From Aliishimia sp963721175 (GTDB lineage: Bacteria; Pseudomonadota; Alphaproteobacteria; Rhodobacterales; Rhodobacteraceae), in contig CAVRIG010000018.1 in NCBI GenBank assembly GCA_963721175.1, positions 62,001-126,000 of the forward strand: a DNA stretch of 64,000 bases, given 5' to 3'. This document shows positions 58,360 to 64,000 of this stretch, in pieces. Position numbers and translations under genes: made by a program. The notes below the pieces were generated by a model. The model ran no database searches. It saw nothing but the letters and a program-made list of their open reading frames with translations, and was not told the origin of the DNA. Position 1 is the first letter of the stretch. Every line of letters starts with the position of its first letter.

Positions 58360-58953
58360 CAGGTCACCTCTGTCGCGCCTTCGGGCGCGTGCACAGACGT
58401 CGAGCGGGGCAGTCCGGCGATGCGGTCGCCGGTGGTGAAGACGCAGTCGAACCCGAGCGGGAAGCGCGCGTGGTTTGCGCGATGTGCTTCCGGATCCGGC
58501 AGGTTCAGCTGCGCGGTTTCGCGGATGCCTGGGCCCCGCAGCGTGGTGCCGGAATTGTCCAGCGCCTCCGCCTCCACGATCAATGTCACGGCACGATCGG
58601 GATATTCCGGCGTGCCCATCGGGAAATCCGCGGGCGGCGCGAGATCGCTCCATGTCCCGAGAGCGAACCGCGCCTGCCCGCGCCCGGCGATGGGGGCGCC
58701 GGATGTGGAATGCGATCCAGCCGCGGACGGTCTCGGTATCGTGGCGCGCGCCCAGGAAAATCGGCGTCGTGCCGTCGCAGAGCGTCAGGACCAGCGTGGC
58801 GGCGGCAGGCGACAGGGGCGCCGGGCCCTTACCGCCCGCAATCCGTCGGATCGTTCCGGGCCGCGCCATGGCCTCCATGATCTCGCGGAAGGCATGGGCG
58901 CTGTCGGTCGCGGGCGCGTCGAACCCGCCGATCAGCTGCGCGGCGTCCTGCAT
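58359..58953 (-). CDS. phnH: PhnH, C-P lyase core subunit, one frameshift
   Basis: PhnH is a structural subunit of the PhnGHIJ complex. ATG 58953 gives MQDAAQLIGGFDAPATDSAH and FREIMEAMARPGTIRRIAGG. The frame breaks near 58697 after TVRGWIAFHI and resumes MGTPEYPDRAVTLIVEAEAL, LRGPGIRETAQLNLPDPEAH and CVFTTGDRIAGLPRSTSV. About 197 residues once joined. Single-base TGATG overlaps with phnG and phnI bind it into the operon. Confidence 0.93.
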
Positions 58954-59384
58954 CAGTCCTCTCCCCGGACCAGTGTGAAGAAATCGACCTTCGTCGCCGC
59001 GGCCTTCCCGGCGCGCGTCCGCCGGGCGTCCTCGGCCGCCTGCCGCAGGGGCTCCACGAAGCGGGAGAGCAGCGTCTGGGCCGCGTCCGTCTGAAGCAGA
59101 GCGTCGGCCAGCGCCACGATCTCCGCCTTCCCGGTGTCGCGGCCCTGCACGTAGCCCACGCCGACAGGACCGTCCTCCAACTGCAACGTGCAGCGCGTGA
59201 CAGTCATCTCGCCGAGGTTGAACGCGTCGCCGGTGCCGCCTGCGCGACCCTGAACCATCACCGCCCCGATCTCGGGCCTCCGCAGCCAGGAGAAGGCGGG
59301 GGAGAGCGCGAGGTCGAACCAGAGCGATTTCACCTGCGCCGGGTCCGCCTTGGCCAGAACGGAGAGCCATGCCTTGCGATCCAT
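58953..59384 (-). CDS. phnG: PhnG, C-P lyase core subunit
   Basis: PhnG is the smallest core subunit of the C-P lyase complex. From ATG 59384 the product has 143 residues (MDRKAWLSVLAKADPAQVKS) with EIGAVMVQGRAGGTGDAFNL, GEMTVTRCTLQLEDGPVGVG and YVQGRDTGKAEIVALADALL, the family core. GGAG lies 8 bases before the start. It is the first gene of the phnGHIJKLNM operon, facing phnF across 125 bases. Confidence 0.95.
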   Translation of the reverse strand: MDRKAWLSVLAKADPAQVKSLWFDLALSPAFSWLRRPEIGAVMVQGRAGGTGDAFNLGEMTVTRCTLQLEDGPVGVGYVQGRDTGKAEIVALADALLQTDAAQTLLSRFVEPLRQAAEDARRTRAGKAAATKVDFFTLVRGED

Positions 59385-59403
59385 CTTGCGTCTCCATCGT
59401 GGA

Positions 59404-59448
59404 GTAGACAGCTTGCGGACTTGTCTACAGAAGTATACAACTAGACAA
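59404..59448. promoter_or_regulatory. candidate PhnF operator between phnG and phnF
   Basis: Three half-sites of the form TAGACA/TGTCTA alternate in orientation: GTAGACA (59404-59410), TTGTCTAC (59421-59428) and TAGACAA (59442-59448). The outer two pairs form inverted repeats with 11-nt and 14-nt centres, and the second centre holds the palindrome GTATAC. GTCTA/TAGAC half-sites are typical of HutC-subfamily GntR regulators such as DasR and mycobacterial PhnF. Placed between the two divergent starts, they could control both. Confidence 0.65.
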
Positions 59449-59509
59449 ATCCCTAGCAAAATCCCGGATCCACGGCAATCCGGGCCTTCGTGAATTTTTT
59501 GGTGACAGC

Positions 59510-60220
59510 ATGGCAAAGACCCCTCTGTGGCGTTCCATTGCCGAGGCGATCCGGCGCGACATCGCGGAGCGCCGCTATGCGCCCGGAGACAAGCTGCCGA
59601 CGGAGTCCGAACTGGCAGCCCGGTTCGGTGTGAACCGCCACACTGTGCGCCACGGGTTGAAAATCCTGGCTGACGATGGGCTGGTGCGGCCGCGCCGCGG
59701 GTCCGGCGTTTTCGTCAGCGCGGAGGTGACAGAATACCCGATCGGTCGTCGGGTCCGGTTCCATCAGAACATCCGCGCGGCGGGCCGCGAACCGGCCAAG
59801 CGCGTGCTGACGCTGGAGACGCGCAAGGCGAGCGCGCGGGAGGCCGAGGCGCTGGAGCTGGCTTCCTCCGGCGAGGTCGTCGCCTCCACGGGGCTGTCGC
59901 TGTCGGACGGCGTGCCGATCGCGGTGTTTCTGTCGGTCTTCCCGGCGGAACGCTTGCCCGGGTTGGCCCGGGTGCTGCGGGATGAAAGCTCCGTGACGAC
60001 GGCGCTGCGCAAGGTGGGTGTGGCGGACTTCACCCGCGCGCGGACGCGGCTGACCGCGGTGGCGGCCGATGCGACTCAGGCACTGCACCTGCGCGTGGCG
60101 GAAGGGGCGCCGTTGCTGCGGAGCCAGGGGATCAACGTCGCCGAGGGCGTGCCGGTGGAGTACGGGACGACCTGGTTCGCCGGCGAGCGGACGGCACTGG
60201 TGCTGGAGGACGAGGGGTGA
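59510..60220 (+). CDS. phnF: PhnF, GntR/HutC-family regulator of phosphonate genes
   Basis: The 236-residue regulator has an N-terminal winged helix (WRSIAEAIRRDIAERRYAPG, KLPTESELAARFGVNRHTVR, DGLVRPRRGSGVFVSAEVTE) and a C-terminal UTRA effector domain (VVASTGLSLSDGVPIAVFLS, EGVPVEYGTTWFAGERTALV). It is divergent from phnG. Expected role: repressing the phn operon until phosphonate or a pathway intermediate binds. The Shine-Dalgarno sequence is weak. Confidence 0.93.
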   Translation: MAKTPLWRSIAEAIRRDIAERRYAPGDKLPTESELAARFGVNRHTVRHGLKILADDGLVRPRRGSGVFVSAEVTEYPIGRRVRFHQNIRAAGREPAKRVLTLETRKASAREAEALELASSGEVVASTGLSLSDGVPIAVFLSVFPAERLPGLARVLRDESSVTTALRKVGVADFTRARTRLTAVAADATQALHLRVAEGAPLLRSQGINVAEGVPVEYGTTWFAGERTALVLEDEG

Positions 60221-60447
60221 GCGCGGTGCTTTTCACTGGCGACGCCAAGTGCGCAGGAGCAGGCCCCGTGGCGGCCCGTGGGATGCCGCGACGATTTTTC
60301 AGCTATCGCGCTTTATGGCAGCCAAACGCACCCGCAGACCCAGCTCCGTGCTGACGTCGACAAAGCGGCAGCCCGCCCGAACGGGCCGCCGCAGGGCCGG
60401 CGGCACTGCGTGCCGTGTTCCCTGCCCGGAGCAGATTGGAGACTGCA

Positions 60448-61066
60448 CTAGCCACCGTAGTTTTCCAGAAAAGCATCTGCCTTCAGCGCCCGGAAGTCGT
60501 CCAGAGCTGCGCGCATACGGTCATGGTGCCAATCGCAGCAAGCGAGCACGATCATCCTCTGGGCCAACTCCTCCGGTAGCCGCCGCCGGATCGGCTGCGC
60601 CGGGAACCCGGCCACGATGGTGTAGGGGACCACGTCCTTCGTCACCACCGCGCCCGAGGCCACGACGGCGCCGTGGCCCACCGTCACCTCGGGTTTCACT
60701 TGCGCGTTTTGACCAATCCGGGTGTCGTGGCCGACATGCTCCAGCCGCGACGTGCGATGCTCGAACCAGTCGGCATCCGGTTTCGCATCCTGCCAACAGT
60801 CGGCGGAGCGGTACATGAAATGGTGCAGCGATGCGCGGTCGAGCGGGTGATCCCTCGCGCCGATCCGCACGAAGCTCGCGACATTGGCGAACTTTTCCAC
60901 CCGAGCGTTGCAGATGTCGCAATTCCGGTCGCAATAGGAACAGTCGCCCAGCACTGCATTCGACATCCGCGTGCCCGCGCCGATCTCCACGAACCGGCCG
61001 AAGTCGCAATCCTGGATCTGGCAGCCTTTGTGAATTCAACGACTGTTCCGACAGCTTCGGGTTCAA
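60448..61066 (-). CDS. phosphonate-cluster hexapeptide-repeat acyltransferase, frameshifted at the N-terminus
   Basis: This is a left-handed beta-helix acetyltransferase of the type found inside phosphonate operons. The main frame covers MEIGAGTRMSNAVLGD to FRALKADAFLENYGG, with hexapeptide turns (VGHDTRIGQNAQVKPEVTVG, AVVASGAVVTKDVVPYTIVA) and the conserved C-terminal helix WHHDRMRAALDDF. Near 61035 the frame shifts; upstream it reads NPKLSEQSLN, starting at TTG 61066 or, if one T is spurious, an ATG overlapping the previous stop. CDRNCDICNA keeps extra cysteines. Substrate unknown; a role in acetylating aminophosphonates is possible. Confidence 0.85.
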
Positions 61067-61909
61067 TGATCGTACCCACCGCCCTGGATGAGACGGTTCC
61101 GCAGCGAGCCGGAGATCCAGTCCATCAGCATGACCATCAGCACGATGTATTGGGTGACCTCCTCCCAGTCCTTCTGGTTGATGATCGCCTGCGTCAGCAG
61201 GAGCCCGATCCCGCCGCCGGTGATCGCACCGACAATCGTCGCGGACCGCGTGAGTTGAGCACCTGCGACAGCAGCACCGGCGTGATCTGCGGGATGACGC
61301 CGAACCGATAGCGATGCACCGGTTTGGCGCCGGTGGATGTCACCCGTCGATCCGCTTGTCGTCCACGTTCTCAATCGCCTCGGAGAAGAGCTTGCCGAAG
61401 GTTTACCGGCCGACACCGCGTAGGTGCAGTCCGGATCCTGCATCAGTGCCCGCGCGATCGCCACGCGCTGCTGCTGCCCCCCGACAATGCTTCCGCCCGC
61501 TTGGACGCGTTCTCCGCGATGCCGAGGCGGTCGAGGATGTCGATCGCCCTCATGATCTCGTGCTTGGGAAAGAGGTTGAAGAGCGTCGTGAAGGTAGGTG
61601 ATTCAGCGAGCGGTGCAGAACGTTCGACACCACGTCCATGCGGGGCACGAGATTGAAATGATGGAGGATCATCGCGCAGTCGGACTGCCACGCGAGGATC
61701 ACGCGACCCCGGAGCGCCATGATGTCCCGCCCGCCCCAAATCAGGCGTCCCGAACTGGTCGTGGTCAGCCGGTTCATCATGCGCAGGAGCGTCGACATGC
61801 CCGCGCCGAACCGGCCGATGATCCCGACTGTCATCGGCGTGTCGACCGTCAGCGTCACCGCGTCCACGGCGATCTTCTGACCGAAGCTCTTGGTGAGCCC
61901 GTCGAACAT
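61063..61909 (-). pseudogene. collapsed phosphonate importer: phnC fragment joined to the 3' end of phnE
   Basis: From 61909 the minus strand reads like PhnC (LTKSFGQKIAVDAVTLTVDT), but Walker A is GRFGAGMST: the essential lysine is methionine. Further pieces are NLVPRMDVVSNVLH, TLFNLFPKHEIMRAIDILDR and an ABC signature LSGG..QQRVAIARALMQDPD with frame breaks. Near 61430 the PhnC sequence stops and the end of a PhnE-type permease begins (GKLFSEAIENVDDKRIDG, RYRFGVIPQITPVLLSQVLN, TIVGAITGGGIGLLLTQAII, SGSLRNRLIQGGGYDH). The last third of phnC, all of phnD and most of phnE are missing. This locus cannot import phosphonates. Confidence 0.88.
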
Positions 61910-62042
61910 GCCGTTCCCCTGCTGCTCAGGCCTTGCCTCAGGCAAGTGGGGGTGCAGGGGTTGTTGCGATTGGTTGAAGTTTTTGTATTGCCGTCGCGCT
62001 CGCAACGCGTCGTGACAGGCGAAGCGGAGAACTGCCGAAAGA

Positions 62043-62840
62043 TCAGGTGAAGCTGATCCGGACTTCGCCGAAATCGCCGAAATCGGCGTGGAAGGCATCG
62101 CCGCTCGACGTTTCCACCGGCCGGATGAAACTGCCCGACAGGACCACGTCGCCGGCACGGATCGCCATGTCGTTCTCGTGCAGCCGTTCGGCCAGCCAGA
62201 CGATCGCCGTCGCCGGATCGTTGAGCACCCCGGCGCCGAGGCCGGTTTCCTCGACCTCGCCGTTGCGGCTCACGATCGCACCGATCCAGCGCATGTCGAC
62301 CTCTGCCGGATCATGCTTAGCCTCGCCCAGCACGATGCCGGCATTCGCGGCATTGTCGCTGATCGTGTCGACGATTGTCCGGGTCGCGCCGGTTTTGGGA
62401 TCGGTCCGGCTGATCCGGGTGTCGAGGATCTCGAGGCTGGGGCAGATGTAATCCGTCGCCGCCAGCACATCTTCGCGGCTGGCTCCTCCGGCGAGGTCGG
62501 ATTTCATCACGAACGCGATCTCGGCCTCCAGCCGTGGCTGGATGAAGCGACCCTGGGGCACCTTGGCGCCCGTCTCGAAATGCATGTCGTCGAAGAGAAC
62601 CCCGCTGTCGGGCGTGTCGATCTTGAGCGCGTCCTGCATCGCGCGGGACGTCAGTCCGATCTTCCATCCGGTGATCTTGCGCCCGGTTTCCTGCTTCTTG
62701 GCCACCAGGGCACGCTGGACCGCGTAGGCGTCCGCGATGGTCATGTCGGGAAAGGTGCTCGACAGCAAACCCATCTGCCGTCCGGTGACCTCGGCCGAAA
62801 AGAGCGCCATTGCGGCCTCGTCGATCTGATCGGGCGTCAT
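62043..62840 (-). CDS. hpaH: 2-oxo-hept-3-ene-1,7-dioate hydratase-like protein
   Basis: This is a fumarylacetoacetate-hydrolase-fold hydratase of the HpaH/MhpD group, which adds water to 2-oxo-hept-3-ene-1,7-dioate in homoprotocatechuate breakdown. The 265-residue protein has GRKITGWKIGLTSRAMQDAL, the metal-binding glutamates in QPRLEAEIAFVMKSDL, LGAGVLNDPATAIVWLAERL and GDVVLSGSFIRPVE. It overlaps the decarboxylase gene upstream by ATGA, so the two are coupled. The exact substrate is inferred; related 2-oxopent-4-enoate hydratases look alike. Confidence 0.88.
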   Translation of the reverse strand: MTPDQIDEAAMALFSAEVTGRQMGLLSSTFPDMTIADAYAVQRALVAKKQETGRKITGWKIGLTSRAMQDALKIDTPDSGVLFDDMHFETGAKVPQGRFIQPRLEAEIAFVMKSDLAGGASREDVLAATDYICPSLEILDTRISRTDPKTGATRTIVDTISDNAANAGIVLGEAKHDPAEVDMRWIGAIVSRNGEVEETGLGAGVLNDPATAIVWLAERLHENDMAIRAGDVVLSGSFIRPVETSSGDAFHADFGDFGEVRISFT

Positions 62841-64000
62841 GATCCCGTTCCCTTCATGCGGGCGGCGATTTCGGTTATCACGTCGAAGGCCATCTGGACA
62901 TCGGCGGCGGTGGCATCGAACTGGCACCCTGTAAACCGGATCACGGTCTTGCCGTCCACCCGCGTCTGCGTGAGATAGATCCGGCCGTCGTCGTTGATGG
63001 CGTTGATCAGATCCTGGTTGAAGGCGTCCGGATCCTCGGCCAGGTACCGAAACGTGAAGAGGGCCAGCACCGGCTCGGTCACGATCTCCACGTCCGGCTG
63101 ATCCCGGAACCGCTCGCACACGGCCTGTATCCATGCCACGTGATTGCGCATTCGCGTCCGAAGCCCCTTGAGCCCGTAGGCGCGAATCAGAAACCAGAGC
63201 TTGAGCGCCCGGAAGCGCCGGCCCAGCGGGATCGACCATTCGGAATAGTTGATCACCCCGTCCGCACCGTGCGTCTTGAGATACTCCGGCTGGATCCCGA
63301 GCGTGCGCACCAGATCTTCTGGACTGGCGACGAAATGCGCCGACAGATCGAAATTGGCTCCCAGCCACTTGTGCGGGTTCATCACCACCGAATCCGCGCG
63401 CTCCACCCCGGCCCACAGATCCCGGAATTCCGGACAGAGCATGGCCGACCCAGCCCAGGCCGCATCCACGTGGGTGTAGAGGTCGAATTCTTCCGCCACG
63501 TCCATCACGTCGGCGACCTGGTCGGTGGCACCGGTTCCCGTGCCACCGACGCACGCGATGATCCCGGCAGGCACGTGGCCGGCGGCGAGATCCGCCTCGA
63601 TGGCTTCCCGCAGCGCGACCGTGTCGATACCCCGGCACGGATCACCCGGCATGATCGGCACCTTGACCAGGTTCTCCTGCCCGATGCCGGCGATCCAGAT
63701 GGCCTTGTCGATGGAGCTGTGAACCTCCGCCGAACAGTAGACCCGCAGCGTTGGCCCGCCGGCAAGCCCCTTGCTGTTGCCGGCAAACGCCAGCGCCCGT
63801 TCGCGCATCGTCAGCACGGCGGCCAGCGTCGCCGAGGAAGCACTGTCCTGGATCACCCCCGCGAAGTGTTCGGGAAGGCCGAGCCCCTGCCGTAGCCAGT
63901 CGAGAACGCGCGTCTCCAACTCGGTCGCGGCGGGAGAGGTCTGCCACAGCATGCATTGCGCCGACAGGATCGACGAGACCTGGTCCGCCAAAATCGACGG
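62837..64000 (-). CDS. aromatic-L-amino-acid decarboxylase family protein, start outside the window
   Basis: This is a PLP-dependent group II decarboxylase; 387 residues are visible and the N-terminus lies beyond 64000. Motifs: SPAATELETRVLDWL, FAGVIQDSASSATLAAVLTM, CVGGTGTGATDQVADVMDVA, HVDAAWAGSAMLCPE with the PLP-contacting aspartate, and the Schiff-base lysine in MNPHKWLGANFDLSAHFVAS. Such enzymes turn tyrosine, DOPA, phenylalanine or tryptophan into amines. Coupling to hpaH suggests an aromatic amine or aromatic acid pathway; this is inference. Confidence 0.9.
   Translation of the reverse strand, partial: PSILADQVSSILSAQCMLWQTSPAATELETRVLDWLRQGLGLPEHFAGVIQDSASSATLAAVLTMRERALAFAGNSKGLAGGPTLRVYCSAEVHSSIDKAIWIAGIGQENLVKVPIMPGDPCRGIDTVALREAIEADLAAGHVPAGIIACVGGTGTGATDQVADVMDVAEEFDLYTHVDAAWAGSAMLCPEFRDLWAGVERADSVVMNPHKWLGANFDLSAHFVASPEDLVRTLGIQPEYLKTHGADGVINYSEWSIPLGRRFRALKLWFLIRAYGLKGLRTRMRNHVAWIQAVCERFRDQPDVEIVTEPVLALFTFRYLAEDPDAFNQDLINAINDDGRIYLTQTRVDGKTVIRFTGCQFDATAADVQMAFDVITEIAARMKGTGS

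Noticed and set aside
59495..59515. Possible Pho box (CTGTCACC...TTCAC on the minus strand) near the phnF start
   Set aside because: Only one half matches the CTGTCAT-type repeat, and it overlaps the phnF start codon. Too weak to call.
60221..60447. GC-rich stems between phnF and the hexapeptide transferase gene (CCCG/CGGG and GCCGCC/GGCGGC)
   Set aside because: Short imperfect stems without T-runs in a convergent gap. They may end transcription, but none stands out enough to annotate.

Overview
This window is GC-rich, densely packed DNA that reads as a chromosome segment of an alphaproteobacterium of the order Rhodobacterales (Roseobacter-type). The evidence is the gene content and order: a tad pilus cluster, folD-fhs, ftsH-tilS-cpoB-pal-tolBARQ-ybgC-ruvBAC on one strand, priA next to fsa-DUF484-xerC, a phosphatidylcholine synthase, a C-P lyase operon, and many ATGA/GTGA stop-start overlaps. 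I saw no rRNA, tRNA, CRISPR array, insertion sequence or prophage.

Layout. 1-8.6 kb (+): tad pilus assembly (cpaE, cpaF, tadB, tadC, strong terminator, then tadD, a second TPR lipoprotein, a CpaA/TadV prepilin peptidase and an AAA ATPase). 8.8-12.4 kb (+): an Lhr-type DEXH helicase and its partner nuclease PdeM, then a thioesterase. 12.5-28.2 kb (-): folate C1 enzymes (folD, fhs), a MOSC protein, ftsH, tilS, the whole Tol-Pal envelope system, ybgC, a conserved unknown, and ruvBAC. 28.2-35.5 kb: a DUF1127 gene, a small membrane protein, prmA, a MATE-MFS exporter pair preceded by a 59-residue single-span peptide, and priA. 35.5-38.8 kb (+): fsa, DUF484, xerC, pcs. 38.9-45.8 kb (-): ogt, DUF3253, ileS, then a ycjX-GNAT-ycjF operon. 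45.9-50.8 kb: truA, msrB, an anti-sigma/ECF sigma pair and an adenylate cyclase-TPR protein. 50.8-53.1 kb: a divergent acyl-CoA dehydrogenase / aminoglycoside-phosphotransferase-like kinase pair. 53.3-61.9 kb: a phosphonate C-P lyase operon phnGHIJKLNM (-), divergent phnF (+), a phn hexapeptide acyltransferase gene and a collapsed phnC-D-E transporter remnant. 62.0-64.0 kb (-): an HpaH-type hydratase and the start of an aromatic amino acid decarboxylase.

How the parts work together. The tad genes build a type IVc adhesive pilus. Tol-Pal, TilS and FtsH form the usual housekeeping block, with RuvABC for junction processing. The phn operon would break the C-P bond of alkylphosphonates under control of PhnF. 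However, the adjacent importer genes are reduced to fragments with a destroyed Walker A lysine, so substrate must enter another way. The ECF sigma gene and msrB share a matching two-part promoter motif (TGAAAC, 17-nt spacer, CGT), suggesting an oxidative-stress circuit.

Sequence quality. Many universally conserved genes (folD, fhs, ruvA, ruvC, prmA, ileS, the Lhr helicase) carry several single-base frameshifts. These cluster in about 5.3-15.3 kb, 27-30.2 kb, 39.7-43.6 kb and 53.9-61.9 kb, while neighbouring stretches are clean. I read most of them as sequencing or assembly errors; only the phnC-E remnant looks truly decayed. For frameshifted genes the coordinates span the whole reconstructed gene.
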